NCBI GenBank assembly: GCA_963921195.1
Contig: OY992540.1
Span: 131,936,671-132,000,670, forward strand
Source of the DNA: Pegoplata infirma
Taxonomy: Eukaryota; Arthropoda; Insecta; Diptera; Anthomyiidae
DNA length: 64,000 nt
Direction: 5' to 3'
Each line of letters begins with the position of its first letter. Position 1 is the stretch's first letter. Made by a program: the position numbers and the translations under genes. This document shows positions 44,761 to 57,208 of this stretch, one piece after another. A model generated the notes under the pieces. The model worked only from the letters and a program-made list of their open reading frames with translations. It ran no database searches and had not been told where the DNA came from.

Positions 44761-45836
44761 TATGTTAAACTTTTTCAAAGCCGCCGACCTAAAATTGTCA
44801 AGCCACCGCCGCCGAAAATTTGGCATCGGCTTGGAACACTTATCCACCATTTTACTTCACGAATTACGGTCGTCAAGTGAGCACGCGTTCTTTTTTTGTC
44901 AACGCCAGTGGGAAATTAAGAAAATTCTTCAAAAGAAGTTTTTATTGTGTAACTTTTGAAAGAAATCTATAAAAAAGGTATTTAAAAAATATTTAATTCT
45001 ACTACGTATGTATACATGAAAAATAACCAGAAAAAAAAAATAAAAGAACTGCATAGTTTGTGAAAATGAAACAAGTGTAAAATTAAAAAGTGTGAGTTGC
45101 AAATTTTTGCAGCAAAAAAAAACGGGGACTTTCTATGACAAGTTAAATTAAGGTTACATAACTTTTGAACAGAAAAAAAAAATAATAATTGTTAATTATT
45201 AAATAAGATTATTACATATTTTTATTTAAAATATTGCAGTTATGTAACGAAAAAAGGGGAAGTTCTTTTTTTTTCTTTTGCTTTGTTTATTCAGTTTTGG
45301 CAAGTGGTGCTCTCTTTTTTTCTCGAAAAAAAATCAGTCACAAGGCAATGAGGTTTTTTTTCAACAATCGATGTTGGCCGTAAATTCTACTTTCATAATC
45401 TCAAACCTAACCTAAAAAAATAATTCATTAACACCATTTTATGATTGTATTAGTGAGCAGAACGTCATTATTGTACCATCACCTAGTATTTTTTTGAATT
45501 GTGAATACTCTAAATTATATATTTTCCTAATATCTCTTAAAAATTTCTTTTTAACAAGTGGATATAAGTTGTAAAAATTTTCCTGCTTTTCTATGCACAA
45601 TTTGTTCTCGTGGCAATTTTTGCTGGAATTGTTTTTTTTGGTTTGTTTCTGTGTAAAAAAAACATCCATGTGCTTGTACGTGGTGTGGCTAAAAAGAGTA
45701 TGTTTTTATATTGCAAAATATTTTTGTTTTTGCTCAAAGAGCTTTTGCGTGGTACTCTTTAATAATTTAATTTTTTTTTTTAAAAAATTTTTTTATAAGA
45801 AAAATAAAAATATAATTATTTTATTTTTGGCTACTA
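44761..45836. other. AT-rich DNA, no supported gene
   Basis: A short G+C-richer patch at 44780-44840 (GCCGCCGAC, CACCGCCGCCG) resembles the TMA7 upstream repeats. Otherwise A/T runs and spurious frames. Confidence 0.4.
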
Positions 45837-46878
45837 AAGTGCACTTTACGGGGCACAAATATTTTGGCAAAAAAAAAGGAACAAGTTGAGTTTACTGGCA
45901 TTGGTCCAAAAAGAAAATAAAAAAAATTGAAAATAGCCCTTTTAGCGATGATTTCGAAAAAAATAAAAAAAATTGTCGGCGACACGTATTTAGCGAGTTA
46001 TCTCGACTTGAAGTTTTTTGCTTATATCTTCGTTATTTATTGTTCGGTTTCAAAAATATTGTTGTCATTCGAAAGGTAATTGAAATATCTTTCATTTTGG
46101 CAAAAAACAAAAAAAAATATTAACCCATAAAAGGTCAAAAAAAAATTTTTTTTGAGAAAATAAAAAATCAGTTTTTTTTTTTTTGTTTTTTAGAATTTTC
46201 GTAAAAAAAGCTTTTCTGCGTAGCGGCCTTCGGCCGGGCTTAGGGATTATAAACTCCATAAATTAGTTTAGCGGCTTCGCTAAATAAAGTTTTTTTGTGT
46301 ATTAAGCCTTTTTCCAGTTATAATATTCGGATTTCAACTCGACATAACTCGCGAACCAGATGTCGCCGACAAAAAATCACCCTAATATTTTCGATTTGTA
46401 ATCAAAAGATCTATCTCTGGTAAAAATTTGGGATCAATCCTACCAATGCCAGTAAACTCAACTTAAGCCAAAAAAAATATGTGACCCCCTTTAGAATTAA
46501 AAAAGAAAAAAAACCGAAATTAAAATTTAAGGGGGCTGGGCCCCGGTGAACCCCCTGGAGCCAAAAAAAAAAAATTTTAAGCAAAAAAAAATTTTTTTTT
46601 GGTGGACTTTTTTTTGAAAAAAAACGGATCAGGTCGGTTTTTTGGACCTAAAGGGGCCCAGGGACCTAGCTCCCCTTTATTTTCTTTTTCTTTTTTAATT
46701 ACCTTTAACTTAAGTACCCACACAAACCTGTAGGTGGGAGGGTCAGTTTTTTTGATCAAGGGGGGTCCCCGGGGCCCAGCCCCCTTAAATTTTAATTTCG
46801 GTTTTTTTCTTTTTTAATTCCAGAGGGGGTCCAATTTTTTTCCCCCTTAAAATATGTGTGCCCCGTAAAGTGCACTTT
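45837..46878. mobile_element. Inverted-repeat element (GTGCACTTTACGGGGC ends)
   Basis: Left AAAGTGCACTTTACGGGGCA and right GCCCCGTAAAGTGCACTTT. Contains two further inverted-repeat units: 45884-46465 (AGTTGAGTTTACTGGCATTGG-type ends) and about 46490-46825 (AAATTTAAGGGGGCTGGGCC facing its complement). A truncated copy follows at about 47112-47270. Target duplication unclear. Confidence 0.75.
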
Positions 46879-47536
46879 TGCCTTATTTTTTATTTATTTT
46901 AAAATATTTCGTTCGGTTTTGACAAAACTACAACTTACATTAAAGCTGGTGTTTTGAAGAGACTTCTTGGTTCAAAAACCGTCTTCATTCAGCAAAGCTT
47001 TCGGCATCGCCATACTTCAGGCGGGCCTATAGGATTTTTGCCCTTACACAGGTTCTACACTACCAGAAAAGCATAGATTTTTCTGTTAACAAACGTCAGT
47101 TGTTTAGGCTACAGTGCACTTTACGGGGCACAAATATTTTGGCAAAAAAAAATGTCACCCCCTTCAGAATTAAAAAAGAAAAAAAAAAAACGAAATTAAA
47201 CGCATCAGGGGGGTTTTTTTGGACCTAGAGGTGCCCCGGGACCTAGCTCCCATTTATTTTGTTGTATCAATTGTTTGCATTTAAAATTTATTTTTTTAAT
47301 GAATGAAATTAAACTGAAAATATGCTTGTTTTTTGCAGACCGGATTTATATTAGCGTCCATCCTGAATAAAATTACGTCGCGTAAGGCGTAACGCCCACT
47401 AATTTTTCGTTTCTAATATTTAAGTGTGAGCTACCTAAAAAACGGACGTAAAAATTTCAAATTTGATGTGTTTGTTTTTTTCTTACGCCTTTCGCGACGC
47501 AATTTGATTCTGGTTCGACCCTTAGGATTAACTTTA
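46879..47536. other. Spacer with truncated element copy
   Basis: Besides the partial copy at 47112-47270, nothing can be assigned. Confidence 0.4.
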
Positions 47537-47544
47537 CACCATTT

Positions 47545-48510
47545 ACAGATGTAATTCGAAAAAGATCAATTGTAATTCGAAGATTCCATTTGTAATTCGA
47601 ATACTCCAATTGTAATTCGAAGATTCCAATTGTAATTCGAATACTCCAGTTGTAATTCGTAAAAGATCAATTATAATTCGTAAAAGATCAATTGTAATTC
47701 GTAAAAGATCAATTGTAATTCGAAAAAGATCAATTGTAATTCGAAAAAGATCAATTGTAATTCGTAAAAGATCAATTGTAATTCGAAAAAGATCAATTGT
47801 AATTCGTAAAAGATCAATTGTAATTCGTAAAAGATCAATTGTAATTCGAAGATTCCATTTGTAATTCGTAAAAAATCAATTGTAATTCGTAAAAGATCAA
47901 TTGTAATTCGAAAAAGATCAATTGTAATTCGAAAAAGATCAATTGTAATTCGAAAAAGATCAATTGTAATTCGTAAAAGATCAATTGTAATTCGTAAAAG
48001 ATCAATTGTAATTCGTAAAAGATCAATTGTAATTCGAAAAAGATCAATTGTAATTCGTAAAAGATCAATTGTAATTCGAAAAAGATCAATTGTAATTCGT
48101 AAAAGATCAATTGTAATTCGAAAAAGATCAATTGTAATTCGTAAAAGATCAATTGTAATTCGTAAAAGATCAATTGTAATTCGTAAAAGATCAATTGTAA
48201 TTCGAAGATTCCAATTGTAATTCGAAAAACATCAACTGAATTTACATTGATAATTTACGAATAACAATTGGAATCTTCGAATTACAATTGATCTTTTACG
48301 AATTACAATTGATCTTTTTCGAATTACAATTGATCTTTTACGAATTACAATTGATCTTTTTAGAATTACAATTGATCTTTTACGAATTACAATTGATCTT
48401 TTTCGAATTACAATTGATCTTTTACGAATTACAATTGATCTTTTACGAATTACAATTGATCTTTTACGAATTACAATTGATCTTTTACGAATTACAATTG
48501 ATCTTTTTCA
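47545..48510. repeat. Foldback array of a 21-bp unit
   Basis: Roughly 32 copies of the 21-bp unit TTGTAATTCGAAAAGATCAA-like (A/T variation at one base), with occasional GAAGATTCC variants, from 47545 to about 48235. After a short spacer, about 12-13 inverted copies run to 48510. Because 21 is a multiple of three, both arms stay open in one frame and read as IFYELQL heptads. That is a property of the repeat, not evidence of a protein. Confidence 0.93.
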
Positions 48511-48511
48511 T

Positions 48512-48732
48512 CAAGTCCAGAAATTTTTTTTATAATTTTTTTATGAATCTACATACAATTAGTAAATATAAACAGGAAAAAATTAAGCGTTGTCCAAAAT
48601 GTAAAGAATGAAAAATAAATGTATTTAAATCCTAGGATTAACTCAGATTTATTTATACCATTTTACATTTTGGACTAATTGTATGTAGATTCAGAAAAAA
48701 TTTATAAAAAAAAAAAAATTCTGGACTTGATT
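48512..48732. repeat. Inverted repeat with TCAAGTCCAGAA ends
   Basis: ATCAAGTCCAGAAATTTTTT and GAATCTACATACAATTAGT on the left face complements at 48673-48732. The arms are about 55 bp, with CATTTTACATTTTGG-type sequence inside. It abuts the 21-bp array, so the two may form one element. Confidence 0.75.
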
Positions 48733-48755
48733 TGACCTGAATCCAGTCAGCAAAA

Positions 48756-49387
48756 AACCAAATAAATCCATATTAAAATAATAAGTGATGTGTAGGATTT
48801 AATTTACCACCGACCAACTGACCCTTTTCTTACAATTTCCTCCAGTGACTGCTGCCCACGCTTTTTCTTGTAGTGAAGGATCCGCTATACCTTTAAGAAT
48901 TTATTTAAAAGCACCATGTAAAAATAGAAAATTATTACAAAACACAAATTTTTAATTAGAAAACTATTAAATCCTGTTGGTCTCTTAGGTATGGATGCAT
49001 ACTCACTTTGTCATTCCATTTGTAACTCATCGAAACATAGGTCTGAGACTCCGTTGGCTTTGCTAAGTAAATGAGCTTGTATGTTTTAATTTTATAACTA
49101 AAGGCAGGACTGGTGCACACGCTTTTTATTGTAGTGAATGATCCGCTATAGCTTCAAAAATGTATTTCCCATTACCCTCTAAAATAACAAATTATTACCA
49201 AACAATAATTTTTAACAAAAAAACTATTAAAACTTATTGGTTATTTTACTAAAAAATAATTATATTACTTTAACATCAAAAAACATAATTTAAGCAAAAT
49301 TTGGTAAAAGGCTATCTATCCACTCCATATAAATTTTTTTTACCAAGTAGGATTGCTCAATCTGACCCTAGTTTTTTTTTTCGTGTA
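48756..49387. mobile_element. Truncated copy of the CACGCAAAA element
   Basis: Matches 33725-34705: TTTACCACCGACCAACTGACC, the two GGATCCGCTATA..-type modules, and the end GGATTGCTCAATCTGACCC..TTTTTCGTGTA. Lacks the opposite end. Confidence 0.8.
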
Positions 49388-49460
49388 CATATATATAATT
49401 TTGTCACTCCTATTGTAACTCATAGAAATATCGGTCTGGGAACCCATAAAGTATATCGTC

Positions 49461-52400
49461 ACCTAAAATGCAAAACGCCCTAACTAACAAAAAATTCAAA
49501 ATCGCGTTTTTTATTGATTCTTATGTATTGGATCAAAATACATGTCCACAAAAAAATTTAGACTCCTTTGATCAAAAATGGGGATTTTATTAACAAAATT
49601 CAAAAAGCCCTAACTACATGCTTTGATATTTGTTAAACCAAAAAGCCCCAACTACACATTTATATACATAATATTGCCGATGCAAGTGTTATTTTTTAAG
49701 ATTAAACATTTTTTGATGCTTCTTCTTCCACAATGTCCACCAATAGGAAAAATATATGTATATGTACAAAAAAAATAAAGTTTCGAAATTTACCAATTAA
49801 CCCCTTCAGGCCCGTGTTCCTTGTTCCTTTTTCAGCTATAGAAATCGCAATTTATGCAGTACAATTAGTCGTAAGTAAGATGTAAATTCTACATAAAATT
49901 TAATAACAATATAATAAATGACTATAAAAAACATGATTGGAAGTTCTTTATTCCGATTGAATAAAATTCAAAGTAAATTTTTCGTTAAATTAGTAAAAAA
50001 AAAAATTGTTTTTAATTATAATTTTTGCTGTTATTACAAAAGATACAGGGGGCTAATTATGTAACTTGATAATCGTCATTGTGAGCTCAGTATTCTATTA
50101 CCATAAAATGGTACTATATGGTAATGGAATAATTACCTCCCAGTATATAATAAAAAACGTTAGCTTCATTGGGAAGCTTATAATTTCTTCATAAAAAGGG
50201 ACAGAAATAAAAAACAAGTTGATGTCTAATATCGCTAACATTAAAAACAGGGCTTAGGAAAGATAAAATAACTACCTGTGCCAAATTTCATCATTTACAT
50301 ATGGGGGTTTTCATCTCAAGTGACACAACTAGTAGTTTAGTCACAATTTTTCAGCGAGATCGGTAAATAACTTTTTGAGTTAGAGGGGGCCGTAATTTTA
50401 CATTTTGGCCAAACAGGTGTTTTTTGCATCCATGTAACTGATTACCTAATGTTCCAAGTAAAATGTGTCCCGAGAGTTTCAGTTAGCTATTTCTTTAATC
50501 TTTCAAAAAAAAAAATTTTTTTTACTTTTTTTTTGCTAAATCAAAAACTTGTTTGGCATTTTTTTAAAACCGGCCCTTTTTTAACTCAAAAAAAGCTAAG
50601 GTATTTTCCTTTAGAAGTTTTGTGGGATGCGAGTGAGATATCTATCAAATTCCCAATATTTACTGTAGATCTTAAGAAATTTTCCAGAAGCCGAGTAAAC
50701 GCTTTGACGACCATACATTTTTGACCGAAGTGTTTTTGATTCTCTTTCAATTTTCGTAATTTCTGACCTAATAATAGTTACTCATAAAAAAATTGGGCCC
50801 CTCCTTCCCCCATATTACGCTGTTTTGGTACTCGCTGTGATCTTTAAGAAATGCAACTTAATAATAGTTATTCTACAAGAATTTGGATTTCTGGACCCCC
50901 TTCTTTACCCTTATTTCGCCTGTCAAGTAAATATGATTTTGTCCCTAATATATTTATTACTTCGCAAACTTTGAGAACTTATAGTGAGTAAGTGGACCCA
51001 GTTAGAGACTTACAGGTCTATTCACAGGAAAACATCATAAAAATGTTTGTGACTGAAAAGATATAATATTTTTAAGACTCAATCATAATTTCGTATTCTG
51101 TTAACATAGTCATAAAATAACAATTTGTTTTTGTTAACATTCTATGTTAACTGACTTTTATTTCTGTAAAGTGCCTTTTTGACAACTTATGGAATTTACA
51201 ATTTTGAAGCAAAATAAAAAATAAAACAAAAAACTATAAAAATTATATTTTCTTTAAATGTGAAACGCAAGCAAATTTGTTTATTGCAGAAAAAAGATGC
51301 CGTACAACAATGAACAAATTGATTATTATTTTGGATTAATGTGAGGAAATTTCTGATACGCTAATTTGAACATTTCATCCAAAATCTCCGGCATTTTAAA
51401 TACTTTATTGGAAATTAGCCCGTTAAATAGTTAAAATTTTACGGCAAGTTCAATAAAAACACCAAAAGACTGCTAGACTGCGATGGTCCATTGGTAAAAA
51501 TGTACCTCCAATGCCATTTCCACATTCTTTTGGTGGTTTTGTGTTTATGTGTCTTATCGATTATAGCCTTGACCAATGACAATGTAGCCTGTGAAATCGA
51601 AAGCAGATAGTTTCCATGAGGGACAAATGAGTCAAAAAAATGTTCCAACGGACAAACATATTCTATATTTTTTTTTTTAATTTCGATTTCCTTTTTTTTT
51701 TAATGTTTTTAAAAATATAATTGTTTTATTTTGTTTATTTTATTATTTGTTGTTTTTCTGACTTTATTTTATTTCTTATATTTTATTTCTTTTTAAACTG
51801 ATTTCTTTTTATTTCATTTTTGTTTTTTATTAATCAGTGACTGCTTAAGACGGTCTACCGACCAGGTCTTTATTTTGACATTATAAATTGAGACTATTTG
51901 CTTCTGTGAATACGAAATTTGAGACTTTAGTCATAATTCATGAGTTATGACTACTTTTGAGTCATAATTTGCTCTGTGAATAGGCCTGTTAATGAAAACA
52001 AAACTTTTGTTTCTCTAAAACTCTTCTATAATTCATATTTTAGCACATTTATCCTATCTTTTACTTGAACAAAAAAAATTGCAAAAAATCATTTGGGAAG
52101 TATAGTTGCCTGTGGTCGTTAAAAGGTTAAAGCATTTTAATGCATTAGGTTATTTCGGGCCATACCCTTTGTCCTGTTCCACCCTCATTTGACATGGAGC
52201 TTTAAAATGGTAAATTGACATTTTGTATCAAATTAAGTTAGCATGTGTTTAACAGAATCCCAAATGAGACATTTTGCAGTGTTAGGTTATATAGCAGGTG
52301 CCACGCCCCTTTTTCCAATACCGCCCACATTTTGTTAGAGTTCAACATTCAGTATAAAATTTTGTTAGCATGTTGTTACATTTTATAACACATCTGCTTG

Positions 52401-52661
52401 GTGTTTTTAAACATCTTCAGTGCAGTTAGGGCTTTTTGTGTTTCTGAAAATTACAAGACAAAAGGGCGTTACTAACATAACTTTTCAAATATTAAAAATT
52501 TATAATTTTTTTTAACAGAAATGAATTTGTTTGCGTGTTTTTACTAATATTTAAGAAATTTGTAATGAAAACTTTTATAGTTTTTATATAAACACGTTTT
52601 TTGCTTCTCCTGTAAAATTTATAAAATGTTAGATAGGGCGTTTTGCATTTTAGGTGACGAT
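49461..52661. mobile_element. Unclassified 3.2-kb inverted-repeat element
   Basis: ATATCGTCACCTAAAATGC..AAAACGCCCTA at the left faces a perfect complement at the right (TAGGGCGTTTTGCATTTTAG). Inside both ends are AAAGCCCTAACTACA/GTTAGGGCTTTTTG repeats. Flanks are TA-rich, so the duplication cannot be defined. The interior has no recognisable transposase. It contains a TAATTATGTAACTTGAT MITE (about 50047-50140) and the element at 51013-51988. Confidence 0.75.
51013..51988. mobile_element. TTA-type element (CAGGTCTATTCACAG ends)
   Basis: A 976-bp element with ends CAGGTCTATTCACAG and CTGTGAATAGGCCTG, flanked by TTA. Inner arms carry GACTCAATCATAA/TGAGTCATAATT. Non-coding as far as I can see. 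Confidence 0.85.
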
Positions 52662-53683
52662 ATATATTATTGATCAGTGGTCGATTTTAAGACATAGTTA
52701 TATTTTACAAAACTATTCCAAACGACGTTAAATTAAATTGAAAAATTTATGGAAGTTAACGTTTCGTTTTGATGCATGTTAACGATCAAAGTTTGTCAAC
52801 AAAAAAGGCCTATATATGACCGAGACCTAGAACATTTACTTGTTGTCCTAAGCAGTTTGGTATTGCATTTGAGCAAAATCGGTTCAGCGCACAGTACCAC
52901 ATTTCGCCAATCTAGGACGACAAATATCCAATTTTTATTATATTGATTTAAAATTTGGTATAAATGTTCGTTTTGACTTCGAAAATAACATCATGAAAAA
53001 TATGGGAGGACGGTTAAGGTCCACTTGTTTTAAAATTTGTAATTTTGGTTATAATTTCTTTAAATTTAGTATATATACTCTCAATGACTGTAGAAATAAT
53101 ATCACAAAAAAAGGGGGCGGTCAGACAATGCCACGCCCACTTTTTTAAAATATGTTAAAAAATATGTTAAAACAAGGTTTACATATAGCTCCACTGTAGT
53201 AGGCGTCGCAGACGGTCGCTAAAGTTAGCCGATGAAATAAGTACTATGGATATTGGTCAATATATCTGAAGAAGTCCGGCGACCAATACGGAACAAAAAC
53301 AAAAGTTCTATTCCATCAACAAAAAAAATATATATAATTTTATTTTCAAAAATTTGTATTTTGTTAAAAATTTAATAAAAAAAAGAAAAATTTGTTTAAA
53401 AAAAAAAAAGAAAAGATATGACAAAGCATTTAAATATCCTTTAAAATTACCAAAAAAGAGTGGATAAATATATCTTTTTGTTCAAAAGTTACAACAGTTT
53501 AAACTCGACTTAATTTATGCGAAATAATGTACACTAGTTACAGGATTTTACAAGATCGTTCTTATATGATTATTTCCGTGCTATTAGGAATGTTCTTTAA
53601 TACATAAAAACATATGAAAATCGAGGAACTTTTTTTTTTTGATTTTTGTCGTGCTAGATTGGCCAAATGGCAAAAATAATTTG
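52662..53683. other. Unassigned DNA with old repeat scraps
   Basis: Contains phrases such as CAATGCCACGCCCAC and GAGCAAAATCGGTTCAGC that look like worn dispersed-repeat sequence. No ends or frames could be set. Confidence 0.35.
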
Positions 53684-54198
53684 TAGAGTCCGACCGAAAC
53701 CAGTTTTCGAGGCCGAACCGAAACCGAACCGAATATTCGGCTGAAAAAGTAATATTCGGCCGAAACCGAACCGAAACCGAAACTTTAAAAAAATTACCGC
53801 CTGGCATGAATAAAATTAATAAAAAGTTGTTAAAGGTTAATATACAGCATATAATGCTTTTAAACCATAGGAATTGTTGTATTTAAAAAAAAAAATATGT
53901 TTTTTAAAAAACTTACAAAAAAATTGTATATTTCATTTGCAGATTAGGAGAAAATAATTTTTGAAGTGAAACAGTTTTACATTTATTGCATAAACTTGTA
54001 ACATTTTCTTCAATTGAACTGAAACAAGTGTAATGAAAAACGAAATCAAAAAATTCACCGACTTTTTTACATATTTTTTAAAATACCACAAAGTTTCAAT
54101 TTCGGCTAATATTCGGCCAAAATTTTGCCGAATACCGAATAGAGGCCGAAACCCTATTATTCGGCCGAGACCGAAACCGAATATTCGATCGGACTCTA
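53684..54198. mobile_element. hAT-type MITE with CCGAAACCGAAC repeats
   Basis: A 515-bp element with ends TAGAGTCCGACCGAAACC and TTCGATCGGACTCTA, flanked by the perfect 8-bp duplication ATAATTTG. Subterminal CCGAAA/TTCGGC repeats parallel those of 1717-2161, so it is a diverged sister family. Confidence 0.92.
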
Positions 54199-55289
54199 AT
54201 AATTTGATGCATTTTTTGGTCAATTTGGTAAACCATGTCTACAGAACATTGACATTGCCAACAAAAAAGACCTAATTATACTATACATAACAGGTTACAA
54301 AATAGTTTTCGATACATGTACGATCTTTGATATGTTTACTTCAATATAACCTATTTTAAAGCTTATAGCAGTTTATTTCCAATATTAGTCTTAAAGTGAA
54401 TGAACTCTTGGATTATTTATTTTTCTATACAAATTTTTTTTTACATATTAACATGATCTTCGACTATGTAATATTTAAAAAAAAAGTCCTTGATTTCTCA
54501 GAAAATAATTTCATTTTCATTTAAACATTTTAATTGTATACAATCTTCTTTGTTTAAAAAAAATGCGTCCCTAACATACATTTTCAATTGGACAGATTTC
54601 GTGTTTTTTGTGCAAAATTTAACAATTTAAATTCTAATTTTAAATATTTTTGGCATATACCCAAAACATTTTACAAATCAATTATCTAATTTACATTGAA
54701 GATAAAAAATCTTATTTAAAACGTTCAATGTTTTAAACTTGAACTTATTTTATTTTTGTTAATCATTGAATTTTGTTTTGAAGATCAGTGTGTATGTATA
54801 TTCTAAAAAAACGAGAGCTTTTTTTATTGGACATTACAATTTTTTCTTTAGACTTAGAAATGTGGTACCAAGTTATACAGAATTGCCCACTTATAAGCCG
54901 GACTACTTACGTATGTGGGTTATAACTTTTGAACGAATAAACACGGTTTTAAAATTTATATATCAAAATAAAGGAAGTTTCTTTACCTTTTTTTCTGGTA
55001 CCGGTTTTAAAAACTTTCTAAAAGCTTTGTTTAAACGATGATTTTAACTAAAAGTCTGCTTAACCACAAGTAAAATTTGAATTTCACAACAAATTCGAAA
55101 AATTTACAAATTTTTAGCGTGTATAATTGTCGGCGTTAATTTTAAGCTTCGATAAAAAGTGAAGCCAAGTACACATTTTTAAATGAATTAGCATAGACAC
55201 AACCCTTTTCTTCTTGTTATAGCAAAGTCATAAACTTTTTTTTTCTTGTTTGCCTTAATAAGCTTTGACACATAACCACAGTGATGCAA
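54199..55289. other. AT-rich DNA and an inverted-repeat scrap
   Basis: At 55117-55215 the motif AAGCTTCGATAAAAAGTGAAG and following bases match, inverted, the segment just left of the Harbinger element. A 91-codon open frame at 54766-55041 has no recognisable features. Confidence 0.4.
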
Positions 55290-55980
55290 AAGCCCTGTTT
55301 TCGCATAACCGTATATACGCTTACCCATACAAATTTTAAATTATCCACGCTTATTTTTAACTTGTATAATTATCGGCGTTAAAATTAAGCTTCGATAAAA
55401 AGTGATGCCAAGTTCACATTTTTATTGAAATGGCAAAGACACAAACCTTTTTCTTTGTTAATAGCAAATACACAAACCTTTTTCACAGAAGTGATGCCAA
55501 GTAAATTTTGTTAAACGTGGATGCGTTTTCGGTTAATCGGTTAATGTTAACATGTATACGGGTATGCGAAAACAGGGCTAAAGTACATTTTGTTAAACGT
55601 GGATGCGTTTACGGTTAAACGGTTAATGTTTAGACATAACAAGAAAAAAAGGGTTGTGTCTATGCTATTTCAATAAAAATGCGAACTTGGTTTCACTTTT
55701 AATCGAAGCTTAACAGGTATGTGATGAAAATCGTTTCGTTTTCAAATGAAATCGAAAGCTCAAAACGGACAAAACGTTTTTAGTGGTGATAGAAATCGAA
55801 CGATTTCATTTTCCAATTTTGTTTTAATTCCAAACGTTTCTTTTTAAAACAACACCTTTTTTATTGTAAACAAACTTAAAAAACAGAAGAAGACTGCAAA
55901 ATATTTTTTTTTTCTTCAAATTAGTTTCTAATTTAATAATTGTGTTGTTTTTAAATTATAAACATTAAATATAAACTAAA

Positions 55981-57156
55981 ATGGCTTTTGTTATAAGTGC
56001 TGCTTTAATGGCAATTAATGAGTTAAACGAAAGTGAAAACATTAGACGAAAAATGCTGCGGGACTCATCAAGCCCATTGGATTTGCCGGAAAAAGTGTAA
56101 TTTTAAAAATATGTATGCAAATAATTTGATCGACTTAATGTTTTCTTAATAGTTTTATAGAATGTTTTCGGGTGAACAAAGAAATTTTTTCGTGGATTTT
56201 GGAGAAAATTTGTCCTCGCCTTGGTTCCACATCAATTCCTTTAAGTATTCAGTTAGCAGCTACACTTCGATTTTTCGCTGAAGGAAGTTCTCAGCGTTCA
56301 GTTGCTAATGATGCAATTATTGGAATACACAGAACCACTTTTACAAAATCTTTCAAGAAGATGTTAGTTGTTTTAGAAGAAGTTTTGTGTACACATTGGA
56401 TTAAAGTGCAAACATATCCACAGGAAATTTTAAAATCAAAAAGGATTTTTACCAAAAGTTTAAAATTCCGGGGGTAGTTGGTTGTATTGACGGAACCCAT
56501 GTTGAACTGGTAAAACCTGCTGAGTATCATTTGTATAGAAACAGAAAGGGATTCTATAGTATAAACGCTTTGATCGTAAGTATATCAAATTTAGTTAAAA
56601 AATAAAATTTTGAATTTCCTTTTTAAAGATTTGCGACTTTAACATGAATATCATGGCAGTTGATGCAACCAAGCCGGGTTCACGCCACGATTCTTTCATT
56701 TGGAATATAAGTGTCATAAAAGATTTCTATCTTTCAAGACATGAAAACGGAGAACGGGGATCTTGGCTTTTAGGTGATTCCGGATACGCTCTTGAGCCAT
56801 TTGTTCTAACCCCGTATAGAAGTCCAGATCAAGGCTCAACACAGCACAGATTTAACCAAGCCCACGCTTGTGCAAGAAATATTATTGAGAGAACTATAGG
56901 AGTTCTAAAAAGCCGTTTTAGATGCCTTTCCCACATTTTATGGTACAAACCTCCAAAAGTAGTCAAAATTATAAACATTTGTAGTGCACTTCACAACATG
57001 TGCAACTTTTATAAAATTGAACACCGTTTAACAATAATAAACAGTACAATAGAGGAACCTGATGAAGAAGATGATGAAATTGAGGACAACAATTTATTAG
57101 TTAATGAAACAATTAGAAACCGGGACAGTATTGCCCAAAATTTATTAAGTATCTAA
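55981..57156 (+). pseudogene. HARBI1-like Harbinger transposase, one frameshift
   Basis: Cuts and rejoins DNA at the element ends (family role). Exons read as 55981-56096, 56153-56575 and 56629-57156; both introns are GT-AG (56 and 53 bp), and the first junction splits a Val codon. Conceptual length is about 355 residues, normal for HARBI1. Seen: a helical N-terminal region with VFIECFRVNKEIF, RSVANDAIIGIHRTTF, then VVGCIDGTHVELVKP (first catalytic Asp), AVDATKPGSRHDS, GDSGYAL (second Asp) and NIIERTIGVLKSRF (Glu), 36 residues after the second Asp. In exon 2, near 56437-56443, an A run is one base short, so the N-terminal frame runs into a stop at 56475. This could be a true inactivating deletion or a homopolymer sequencing error. 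AATAAA at 57199. Confidence 0.92.
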
Positions 57157-57208
57157 AACTTGTTGTATACATTTAAAGTTATTTAATTGTTAAAAAAGAA
57201 TAAAAAAA

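Noticed and set aside
47835..48611. Open frames of repeated IFYELQL heptads on both strands
   Set aside because: They follow directly from a 21-bp repeat (a multiple of three); no start context, no non-repeat domain, and both arms are equally open.
51439..51648. 69-codon minus-strand frame inside the 51013-51988 element as a transposase remnant
   Set aside because: No DDE-type motif or other recognisable signature; too short to support.
54766..55041. 91-codon open frame
   Set aside because: No recognisable motif, AT-biased composition, adjacent to repeat scraps; not supported as a gene.
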